Below, piece after piece: positions 8,668 to 14,751 of a stretch of DNA of 21,230 bases. Position 1 is the first letter of the stretch, and every line of letters starts with the position of its first letter. Position numbers and translations under genes: made by a program. Source of the DNA: a virus; the IMG/VR virus record IMGVR_UViG_3300025127_000344, positions 1 to 21,230 of that record; one strand, 5' to 3'. The notes beneath the pieces are model-generated. The model saw nothing but the letters and a program-made list of their open reading frames with translations. It had not been told where the DNA came from and did no database searches.

Positions 8668-9722
8668 TGGATGTATTTGATAAATTATTAAAAGAACATA
8701 GCTGGAAATTTAAAAAAGGATATCCAGATATTAAGGACATTGAAGATAAAACTCTTTTAGAAAAAATTATTAATGAATATTTAATTGAAGCTGAAGAAGA
8801 AATTAATATTGATGTTGAGGATAAGGAATCTTTAAAGGTAAAAAAAGCTTCACCTCCGCAACCAACCAAAGGTTCAAAAGTTTATAATGACACTATAAAA
8901 AACGCTTTAGATGTAGAAGTTATTCCTACAACACCTTCTAAATATAAATTTAATGGTTTAGGAGGAGCTACCTTTACTGAAACGGTTAAAGAAGCAGATA
9001 AAGCAATTTTTAGTAAATTATATCCTGTTAAACCACCTAAAACAGGTCAAGAAGTAGGTACTGCAGGTTCATTAGGAGTAGGTAATGGAGAGATAGCATT
9101 ATATTGGTTATATAATTTTTCTAATAGTGATGTAGTGGTAACCGAAGGTAGAGAAGGAGATGACCCCGATCTTAGATTTAATGATGTAGGTGTAGAAGTA
9201 AAAGCTTATAAAAACCCTGATGGCACAGTTGGATTAGGTAGATTTGGTGCTGATAAGGAAAATTTAGCACTTTTAAGTATAATCTTTGGATTAAATACTT
9301 TAAGTAAGGCATTAGGTGATGAACCACCAGCGAGATCAATTAATCCAACAAATTTTAATGGGCAACAATTGGAAGATGCCATGCAAGTTCTTATTGATTT
9401 TGATAGTATTGATGGTTTAAGTAGTTTGGCAGATCAATACCCATTATTTAGATCTATTCAAACTAATATAGATTCTGTTAAATCTAAATTAGGTGACTTT
9501 AGTGATGCTAAAACAGGTGCAATACTTATGGCCGATAAATTAGTAAGATCTAAATTAGAAAGAAAACCAGGTAATGGTGGATACTTAGCTAATGTTAAAC
9601 CAGATGGAGGATTAAAATTTTTCCAAATTGATTTGGATAGGCTAAAAGATGAAGATTTAATTAATTCATTTAAAGTATCTCAAAGTGCTATTTTAGTTAA
9701 ATTTTCAAAAATTTTTAATTAA
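8667..9722 (+). CDS. Candidate PD-(D/E)XK nuclease-fold protein
   Basis: This 351-residue protein starts at a TAATG junction. The N-terminal 40 residues (MDVFDKLLKEHSWKFKKGYP) form a module I recall at the start of various marine phage proteins. An acidic EEEINIDVEDKE follows at residues 42-54. The central domain has the arrangement expected for a PD-(D/E)XK nuclease core: E142 in a helix-like GEIALYWL, then D168 in DDPDLRF, and E177-V-K179 in GVEVKAY. The rest is helical. The spacing fits a restriction-like fold, but only a few residues define it, so the nuclease call is tentative. If correct it could process DNA in the head or after entry. It might also be a virion protein with a similar fold and no activity. 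Confidence 0.65.
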   Translation: MDVFDKLLKEHSWKFKKGYPDIKDIEDKTLLEKIINEYLIEAEEEINIDVEDKESLKVKKASPPQPTKGSKVYNDTIKNALDVEVIPTTPSKYKFNGLGGATFTETVKEADKAIFSKLYPVKPPKTGQEVGTAGSLGVGNGEIALYWLYNFSNSDVVVTEGREGDDPDLRFNDVGVEVKAYKNPDGTVGLGRFGADKENLALLSIIFGLNTLSKALGDEPPARSINPTNFNGQQLEDAMQVLIDFDSIDGLSSLADQYPLFRSIQTNIDSVKSKLGDFSDAKTGAILMADKLVRSKLERKPGNGGYLANVKPDGGLKFFQIDLDRLKDEDLINSFKVSQSAILVKFSKIFN

Positions 9723-9724
9723 TT

Positions 9725-10333
9725 ATGTGTAAATGCGGATGTAATACTTGTGAAACAATAAGAGGTCCTTTACTTACAGAAGGTAAAGTTAAGGTAAAAC
9801 CTTTATTATCTGAAAATCTACAATATCATTTAGATAAGAATATTCCTTTATTTGAATCAGTATTTAGAATTGGTTCTAATGCTCACTTAAACTTAATTAG
9901 AGAAGCTAGAAAAATGTATTCTAGAGATATAATAGATTTATGTGAGGAAGATGAGGGCTTAATTAAAACACATTTAGGAGAATTTGGAATATATGAAGGT
10001 GAAAGTGTACCTTTAGATTTACCTATGTTAAATGAAAAGAAAAAAGCTAAGAAAAAGAAAAAAGATCCACCAATTGGAAAACCAAAAAGAGGAGGACCTA
10101 AAGCATATTATGTATATGTAAGAGACCCTAAAACAAAAAGAATTAAAAAAGTAACATTTGGTTCTGGTGGTTTAAGAGCAAAAATTAGAAATCCTAAAGC
10201 AAGAAAAGCATTTGCAGCTCGTCATAGATGTTCCCAAGCAAAAGATAGAACAACAGCTCGTTATTGGTCTTGTAGATTACCTAGGTATGCTAAACAATTA
10301 GGATTAGGTGCTAATATGAATACTTTTTGGTAA
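9725..10333 (+). CDS. Cys-rich leader plus basic Cys-pair module, candidate processed head protein
   Basis: This 202-residue protein opens with a cysteine cluster (MCKCGCNTCETIRGP), then LLTE/GKV at E19, which fits the gp21-type (I/L)-x-E/G site. A second candidate site is MLNE104 followed by KKKAKKKKKDPPIGK, a linker also seen at two domain borders of the first gene. The C-terminal 95 residues form a basic module (KAYYVYVRDPKTKRIKKVTF to RYAKQLGLGANMNTFW) with a C-x13-C pair (HRCSQ to YWSCRLP). I recall this tail in many marine T4-like phages, function unknown. The upstream junction is TAATTATG, identical to those before the 11064 and 12011 ORFs. Metal binding by the leader and packaging in the head are both inference. 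Confidence 0.8.
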   Translation: MCKCGCNTCETIRGPLLTEGKVKVKPLLSENLQYHLDKNIPLFESVFRIGSNAHLNLIREARKMYSRDIIDLCEEDEGLIKTHLGEFGIYEGESVPLDLPMLNEKKKAKKKKKDPPIGKPKRGGPKAYYVYVRDPKTKRIKKVTFGSGGLRAKIRNPKARKAFAARHRCSQAKDRTTARYWSCRLPRYAKQLGLGANMNTFW

Positions 10334-10334
10334 A

Positions 10335-10583
10335 ATGAATCCCTATAAAGACAGTTCTAATATAAGAAGTTTTTCTAAAAATGTTAAAAAGCTAGAATTA
10401 GTTTGGCATAAAGATGATGAAGATAGAAATATAGAAATATTAGAAGGTAAAGGTTGGCAAATGCAATTTGATGATGAATTACCTTTTAAGTTAGTAAAAG
10501 GAGATCATATATTTATAAAACGACATCGTATTCATAGAATACATAAAGGTGTAACTGATTTAAAAATTAGAATAAATGGATAA
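10335..10583 (+). CDS. Small cupin-like protein
   Basis: This 82-residue protein has the layout of a minimal single-domain cupin: GWQMQFDDELPFKLVKGDHI, then a short gap, then KRHRIHRIHKG and a final strand DLKIRING. The Gly-Asp before a beta strand and the His-rich motif match the two short cupin motifs, although the metal ligands are not complete by eye. It overlaps the start of the 10576 gene by 8 bases. It may be a small structural or sugar-binding protein. Enzyme activity cannot be claimed. Confidence 0.7.
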   Translation: MNPYKDSSNIRSFSKNVKKLELVWHKDDEDRNIEILEGKGWQMQFDDELPFKLVKGDHIFIKRHRIHRIHKGVTDLKIRING

Positions 10584-11061
10584 TTTCGATTTAAGAAAAT
10601 ATTTGGCGGAAGGTAAATTATACGAAAACGTATTAGCTCAAAAACTTAGGGATGAAGCAAAACACCCGGATTCAAAAGTAGGTGCTGCCATACTTAACAA
10701 ATATGCTGAAAAAGTAGAAAAAGCTAATAAAGAAGATTATGTAAAACTTCTAAAAGATATGGAAAGTGAATTAATATCTAAACACCCCGATACATTTAGT
10801 GGTGAAGATGACATTCCAGGAAGCTTTTTATTTGAAGATAAATTGAACGAACAACTAGATTTAAGTAGCCGTGAATACCCAGCTAAAAAATTATTTGCTT
10901 TAATTGCTCGTGATTTAAAATTTTCTTCAAGAGTGCAAGATAATGAAATGTTAAATGCAGACGAAGCACTTGAAATTATGAGAAAAGTAATAGAAATTGA
11001 AGGTACAGAATCATCACCAGAAGCAGCATTAGGTGAATATATAGCTAACGGAGAATTATAA
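10576..11061 (+). CDS. Candidate capsid-targeted internal protein A
   Basis: This 161-residue protein begins MDNFDLRKYLAE/GKLYEN. The first 16 residues share 11 identities with the 11064 product and resemble the T4 internal-protein targeting sequence (MKTYQEFIAEA). L-A-E12/G13 fits the T4 prohead-protease rule. A helical, charged body follows, with a second possible site at KLNE/Q. The segment YPAKKLFALIARDLKF looks like a small conserved module. The gene overlaps the cupin gene by 8 bases and is followed 2 bases later by the 11064 gene. No catalytic motif is seen. Internal-head location is inferred from the N-terminus. Confidence 0.75.
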   Translation: MDNFDLRKYLAEGKLYENVLAQKLRDEAKHPDSKVGAAILNKYAEKVEKANKEDYVKLLKDMESELISKHPDTFSGEDDIPGSFLFEDKLNEQLDLSSREYPAKKLFALIARDLKFSSRVQDNEMLNADEALEIMRKVIEIEGTESSPEAALGEYIANGEL

Positions 11062-11063
11062 TT

Positions 11064-12008
11064 ATGGATAACTTTGATTTAAGAAAATATATATCTGAAG
11101 GAAGAATATTTAAAGAAGAACTAAGTTATGCTTTTAGTGAGTATGATTTTACTATTGAAGATGATGCCTATCAAGATGAAGTAGAAGTAAAGATTAAAAA
11201 GGAATTAAAAAAAGTTCAAAGTGAACCTCTTGAAATTCCCGAAAAAGACCTACAAGCTATAATTAAAAATGCTGAAAACTATTTTTCTAAAGAAGCTAGA
11301 AAAGAAGAAAAAGCTAATAGAAATCCTAGAAAAATTAAATCTACTGAATTTGCACAGTTTGCAGCTGATTACTATACTGAAGAATACTATCCAGAAAATT
11401 ATGGAAAAGATTATCCTGATAAAAGGCCTGTTAGCAAACCAGTTTCTGATGATCAAGAGAGATTGAAGAGCTTTGATGGTATAGATGTTCCTTCAACTCC
11501 CGAAGAACGTGAAATAAGAAGAAGAAGCAAGTTGCGTTTAAAGTATGGCCATGCTGCTTATTTTATTCGTAATAAAGATTTACCTAAGGACCTTTTTTAT
11601 TCAATGCCTAAAGATGAATTTGATAAAACATTTGGAAGAATAGTAGATGAGCCTACACAGGATGAATTAATTGACGGCAATATAGATATATTATTTGATA
11701 AACCAGTAAATGAAGTTAGACAATTTTTTGATGACAAACAATTGGCAAATGATATTTTAAGAAATCAAGCTGATGTTGAAAGACAATTGGGTACTAAATT
11801 AAAGGATTTTAAATTTAGTGGTGATGACAGAGTGTTTACTGCTGTTGATCCTGAAGAGTTTACTGTTTATGCTTTTAAATATAGAGACGTAAGAGATCCT
11901 AAATTTCCTTATAAAGATGAAGAACCATTTTTATCAGATGAAGGATATGAACCTCAAATAATAAAAGTAGATGGTAAAAAAGTTGCAGTAACTGTAGGAA
12001 ATATATAA
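11064..12008 (+). CDS. Candidate capsid-targeted internal protein B
   Basis: This 314-residue protein begins MDNFDLRKYISE/GRIFKEE, with I-S-E12/G13 fitting the gp21-type site. After the shared N-terminus the body differs from the 10576 product, so only the leader is shared. The body is highly charged. It includes a basic patch (EREIRRRSKLRLKYGHAAYF), then alternating acidic and hydrophobic stretches (KDLPKDLFYSMPKDEFDKTF), and ends in a strand-like VDGKKVAVTVGNI. No known domain is recognised. The gene is the last sizeable ORF before the terminator at 12122 and is followed after 2 bases by the micro-ORF at 12011. Confidence 0.75.
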   Translation: MDNFDLRKYISEGRIFKEELSYAFSEYDFTIEDDAYQDEVEVKIKKELKKVQSEPLEIPEKDLQAIIKNAENYFSKEARKEEKANRNPRKIKSTEFAQFAADYYTEEYYPENYGKDYPDKRPVSKPVSDDQERLKSFDGIDVPSTPEEREIRRRSKLRLKYGHAAYFIRNKDLPKDLFYSMPKDEFDKTFGRIVDEPTQDELIDGNIDILFDKPVNEVRQFFDDKQLANDILRNQADVERQLGTKLKDFKFSGDDRVFTAVDPEEFTVYAFKYRDVRDPKFPYKDEEPFLSDEGYEPQIIKVDGKKVAVTVGNI

Positions 12009-12010
12009 TT

Positions 12011-12073
12011 ATGAATTGCAATTGTAAAAACTGTAATTGTGAAGTATGTAATTGCACTTGTTGTGATTGCTAA
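12011..12073 (+). CDS. 20-residue cysteine-rich micro-ORF
   Basis: The 20 residues begin MNCNCKNCNC and continue EVCNCTCCDC: nine cysteines in total, with no hydrophobic stretch. This resembles a miniature metallothionein-like metal-binding peptide. The start lies 2 bases after the previous stop in the sequence TAATTATG, the same junction found before the 9725 and 11064 genes. That supports it as a real last cistron. The N-terminus of the 9725 product (MCKCGCNTC) has a similar composition, so this could be a free-standing version or remnant of that leader. Too short for firm coding statistics; a chance ORF is possible. Confidence 0.5.
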   Translation: MNCNCKNCNCEVCNCTCCDC

Positions 12074-12121
12074 ACATATAGACTGATTCATAGCCAGTCG
12101 ATTTATTAAAAAAATTAGTGG

Positions 12122-12160
12122 AGCTGTGGCCCAAATATTTGGAGCTACAGCTTTTTTTTT
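12122..12160 (+). terminator. Intrinsic terminator
   Basis: AGCTGTGGC (12122-12130) pairs with GCTACAGCT (12144-12152), with one G-T wobble. The stem continues inward through the palindrome CCAAATATTTGG (12131-12142), leaving one bulged A. A run of nine T follows (12152-12160). This is a strong Rho-independent terminator at the end of the 5413-12073 late run. A possible TTGGAG promoter element of the next unit lies inside the hairpin. Confidence 0.9.
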
Positions 12161-12167
12161 GTATATT
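12139..12167 (+). promoter_or_regulatory. Host-type promoter candidate before the FAD gene
   Basis: TTGGAG (12139-12144), a 17-base spacer and TATATT (12162-12167), extended to GTATATTAA. The arrangement also fits a Bacteroidetes pattern (TTTG, about 20 bases, TAnnTT). The site at 13482 has the same elements and the same spacing. No late-type box is present here. Confidence 0.5.
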
Positions 12168-12168
12168 A

Positions 12169-12192
12169 ATGTGTAAAACTTGTATTAAATGA
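12169..12192 (+). CDS. Possible 7-residue leader ORF MCKTCIK
   Basis: A short frame, ATG at 12169 to TGA at 12190-12192, encodes MCKTCIK with one CxxC. Its stop overlaps the start codon of the FAD gene (ATGA), which would allow coupled translation or attenuation. If transcription starts as predicted from the promoter at 12139, the ATG at 12169 may lie upstream of or at the transcript start, so expression is doubtful. Confidence 0.15.
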   Translation: MCKTCIK

Positions 12193-13493
12193 ATGTAGTA
12201 ATAATAGGAGCAGGTGTAGCAGGTGTTAATGCTGCTACAAAATTAGTTGATAATAATTTTAAAGGTAAAATCACTATTATAGATATGGGCTTGGATCCAT
12301 ATTTAAGACCATATGAAGAAGTAATGACAGGTTACTTAGGTGCAGGTGGTTGGTCTGATGGTAAATTAACTTATTCTACTCAAATTGGTGGACAATTATC
12401 TAAGTACGTAGGTGAAGAAAAAGCTATGGAGCTTATGAAACAAGTAGTAGATAATTTTAGTAGATTCCACCCTTATCCAGAACAAATTATATTATCAAAT
12501 CCAGATAAAGAACCAGATTTTATTAAACCATATTTTGGTTTAAGATTATTTCCATGCTGGCACATTGGCACTGATTATTTACATGAAATTGGTAAAAGTT
12601 GGTATGATTATTTAATATCTAAAGGTGTTGAATTTCACTGGGAAACTAAAGTTAGTGATATTAATTTTAAAACAAATGAAGTTACATTTAAATCTACCAA
12701 ACCAGAATTTGCTAACATGGATAATGATGGTATTTTTTATGATAAACTTATATTTGGTGTAGGTAAATCAGGTATTGATTTTACTTCTGAAATCATGCAA
12801 AAATATGATTTACCAACAGAAGAAAAACCAGCTCAAGTAGGTGTTAGATTTGAAGCACCACAAAAGCACTTTCAAAAATTAATTGATATAGCTTATGATT
12901 TTAAGTTATATAGAAAATTAGATAATGTTAGTTTAAGATCGTTTTGTACTAATAATAATGCTGCATATGTAGCGGTAGAAGAAACTTATGGTGATCATAG
13001 TTACAATGGTCACGCTAAAAAAGATGAGTCATTTAGAAATGATATGACTAATTTTGGTATATTAATGGAAGTTAGAGGTATTGAAAAACCATTTAAGTGG
13101 GCAAGAGAATTAGTGGGTAAAGTACAAGAAAATAGTACAGGTTTATTCTATAGTCCTACTAGAGAACCCTCAATGACATCAGAAGGAGTAGATGTATCAG
13201 CTACTAAAATAGATAATTTAGATGTAGTTAAAGATGCATTCCAAGGATATTTTAAGTATATTGATGATTTTATCAATGATATGAAATTAGTATTTCCTAC
13301 GTTGAAAGACGATTGGGGGATCTATGTACCTGAGGTAAAATACCTAGCTCCTGAACCATTAGTTAACTATTCTGATTTATCATTAACTAAATATCCTGAT
13401 GTGCATTTTGTAGGTGATGCGTTGTCTGCAAGAGGGATTTCGGTATCAGGGGCTCACGGTACACTTGTTGCTGAAAAAATTTTGGAAGTTTAA
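12189..13493 (+). CDS. FAD-dependent oxidoreductase (COG2509-like)
   Basis: This 434-residue protein starts MNVVIIGAGVAGVNAA, a Rossmann GxGxxG (residues 7-12) at the very N-terminus that would bind FAD. The C-terminus has the second FAD motif VHFVGDALSARGISVSGAHG followed by a helix, in the style of uncharacterised FAD-dependent dehydrogenases (COG2509), where a GDG/S-x-x-RGI motif precedes the last helix. The middle includes YEEVMTGYLGAGGWSDGKL and PAQVGVRFEAP, consistent with a substrate domain. The substrate is unknown. The gene lies just after a strong terminator and has its own host-type promoter candidate, so it is probably expressed separately from the flanking late genes. It is an uncommon metabolic gene for a phage and was probably acquired from a bacterium. 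Confidence 0.8.
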   Translation: MNVVIIGAGVAGVNAATKLVDNNFKGKITIIDMGLDPYLRPYEEVMTGYLGAGGWSDGKLTYSTQIGGQLSKYVGEEKAMELMKQVVDNFSRFHPYPEQIILSNPDKEPDFIKPYFGLRLFPCWHIGTDYLHEIGKSWYDYLISKGVEFHWETKVSDINFKTNEVTFKSTKPEFANMDNDGIFYDKLIFGVGKSGIDFTSEIMQKYDLPTEEKPAQVGVRFEAPQKHFQKLIDIAYDFKLYRKLDNVSLRSFCTNNNAAYVAVEETYGDHSYNGHAKKDESFRNDMTNFGILMEVRGIEKPFKWARELVGKVQENSTGLFYSPTREPSMTSEGVDVSATKIDNLDVVKDAFQGYFKYIDDFINDMKLVFPTLKDDWGIYVPEVKYLAPEPLVNYSDLSLTKYPDVHFVGDALSARGISVSGAHGTLVAEKILEV

Positions 13494-13510
13494 AATAAAA
13501 TACGTATATT
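13482..13510 (+). promoter_or_regulatory. Host-type promoter candidate before the 13516 gene
   Basis: TTGGAA (13482-13487), a 17-base spacer and TATATT (13505-13510), within GTATATTAA. The TTGGAA lies in the last codons of the FAD gene. The TATATT ends only 5 bases before the ATG at 13516, so a transcript from here would be nearly leaderless. Confidence 0.45.
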
Positions 13511-13515
13511 AAGGT

Positions 13516-13770
13516 ATGAGTGAAAAATGGGAACAAAGTAAAAGATTAAAAAAGGCAGATGGCACTATAGCAGTTGTTTGGGAAGGTAAATTACATAATT
13601 GGGATGGACCAGCTTTAATACCACAGGGTAATCTTAAAAAAGCTGAATATCATATTTATGGAATAAAATATTCTAAATCGGAATGGACTGATAGAAGAAG
13701 ACAAAGAGAAGGTTTGCCTTACTATAAAAACCAATCTATGAAATCTAAATTAACAGATTATAGAAATTAA
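13516..13770 (+). CDS. Small DGPA-motif protein
   Basis: This 84-residue protein contains one copy of the phrase GKLHNWDGPALIPQGN, similar to the repeated H-x-x-DGPA motif of MORN-like phage and bacterial proteins, followed by KKAEYHIYGIKYSKSEW. The rest is basic. I recall close relatives in marine phages but no function. It is joined to the following nucleotidyltransferase gene by TAATG and probably shares the promoter at 13482. Confidence 0.7.
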   Translation: MSEKWEQSKRLKKADGTIAVVWEGKLHNWDGPALIPQGNLKKAEYHIYGIKYSKSEWTDRRRQREGLPYYKNQSMKSKLTDYRN

Positions 13771-14192
13771 TGAAAAGGGAAGCAGTTATAGTATCTGGTT
13801 ATTTTAATCCACTTCATGTTGGGCATTTAGAATTATTTGAAAAGGCATCTAGTGAGGGTAATTTTTTAATTGTTATTGTTAATTCAGATTTACAAAGAGA
13901 ATTAAAAGGTTCAAAAGAATTTATGTCCGAAGATGAAAGATTAAAAATAATACAATCTATTAAGGGAGTTGGTATGGCTCTAATTTCTGTGGATAAAGAT
14001 TCAACTCAAAACCAAACATTAAGATTATTACATGATAGATTTGGTGATACTTGGGATCTTAATTTTGCTAATGGGGGAGACCAAAATAATAATACTATCC
14101 CAGAAGGCTTGGTTTGTAATGAATTGGGCATTACATTAATAGACGGATTGGGTGATAAAATTCAATCTAGTAGTTGGTTATTAAATAAATAA
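13770..14192 (+). CDS. Cytidylyltransferase-like nucleotidyltransferase
   Basis: This 140-residue protein shows the class signature SGYFNPLHVGHLELFEKA with the catalytic HxGH at residues 16-19. Later features are KEFMSEDERLKIIQSI and a C-terminal KIQSSSWLL that stands in place of the usual ISSS/T-x-x-R motif. Length and layout match single-domain enzymes of the glycerol-3-phosphate cytidylyltransferase, RfaE2 and NMN adenylyltransferase superfamily, which transfer a nucleotide from CTP or ATP to a phosphorylated substrate. The substrate cannot be told from sequence alone. The NadR-like kinase gene starts 2 bases downstream, which makes NAD salvage one option; activation of a sugar or polyol phosphate is another. 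Confidence 0.85.
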   Translation: MKREAVIVSGYFNPLHVGHLELFEKASSEGNFLIVIVNSDLQRELKGSKEFMSEDERLKIIQSIKGVGMALISVDKDSTQNQTLRLLHDRFGDTWDLNFANGGDQNNNTIPEGLVCNELGITLIDGLGDKIQSSSWLLNK

Positions 14193-14193
14193 T

Positions 14194-14724
14194 ATGAAAA
14201 TAGGTTTATGTGGTACAATGAGTGTGGGTAAAACTACATTAGTAAAAGCATTAAAAAATACTTCGGAATTTAACATGTATAATTTTTCTACAGAACGTAG
14301 TAAATATTTAAATGATTTAGGTATTCCATTGAATACTGATTCAACATTAAAAGGGCAAACGGTATTTTTAGCCGAGCGTTGTGCAGAATTAATGAATAAT
14401 AATATAATTACTGATAGAACAGTTATTGATGTAATGGCATTTACATTAAATGCAAAATCTATAGGGCATCAAGATAAAGATATATTTGAAAATTATGCAA
14501 AAGAATTTATTAGAGAATATGATTATATTTTTTATATTTCTCCTTATGGCATTCCTATTGAAAATAATGGAGTACGTGAGACAGATGAACATTATAGAGA
14601 TATAATTGATTTTACTATTACTACACTTATTAAAAGATATAGCCATATGGCTAATAGAATAGAAAAAATTTCCGGTTCAACAGAAGAACGTATAGAACAG
14701 ATATTAAAGTTTACAAATCTTTAA
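14194..14724 (+). CDS. NadR-like P-loop kinase (AAA_28 type)
   Basis: This 176-residue protein starts MKIGLCGTMSVGKTTLVKAL, a Walker A motif at residues 7-15. It continues with ITDRTVIDVMAFTLNA, the DR-x-x-x-D-x-x-AF pattern of the AAA_28/NadR C-terminal kinase family. YDYIFYISPYGIPIENNGVR and RETDEHYRDI follow, matching the lid region. Members include ribosylnicotinamide kinase, but the family also covers other ATP-dependent kinases. The gene is 2 bases after the nucleotidyltransferase, so the two probably act in one pathway, like a split NadR. It ends directly before a late promoter, so it closes the non-late block. Confidence 0.85.
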   Translation: MKIGLCGTMSVGKTTLVKALKNTSEFNMYNFSTERSKYLNDLGIPLNTDSTLKGQTVFLAERCAELMNNNIITDRTVIDVMAFTLNAKSIGHQDKDIFENYAKEFIREYDYIFYISPYGIPIENNGVRETDEHYRDIIDFTITTLIKRYSHMANRIEKISGSTEERIEQILKFTNL

Positions 14725-14740
14725 CATATTTATAATAAAA
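14725..14740 (+). promoter_or_regulatory. T4-type late promoter candidate
   Basis: CATATTTATAATAAAA contains TATAATAA (14731-14738), the same variant as at 2729. There are 13 bases between it and the ATG at 14752, the same spacing as the exact cores at 5392 and 19663. It marks the return from the metabolic block to late genes. Confidence 0.6.
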
Positions 14741-14751
14741 CCCTTATTATA

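Noticed and set aside
11269-11466. Second plus-strand ORF inside the 11064 gene
   Set aside because: It is a Lys/Leu/Ile-rich alternate-frame reading of an A-rich region, with no signal peptide or domain, unlike the overlapping frame at 15715.
12077-12100. Short inverted repeat GACTG/CAGTC, considered as a tRNA anticodon arm
   Set aside because: The 5-bp stem has a 9-base loop, and no acceptor stem or TTCGA-type T-loop is found nearby. It may be only a weak hairpin before the terminator.
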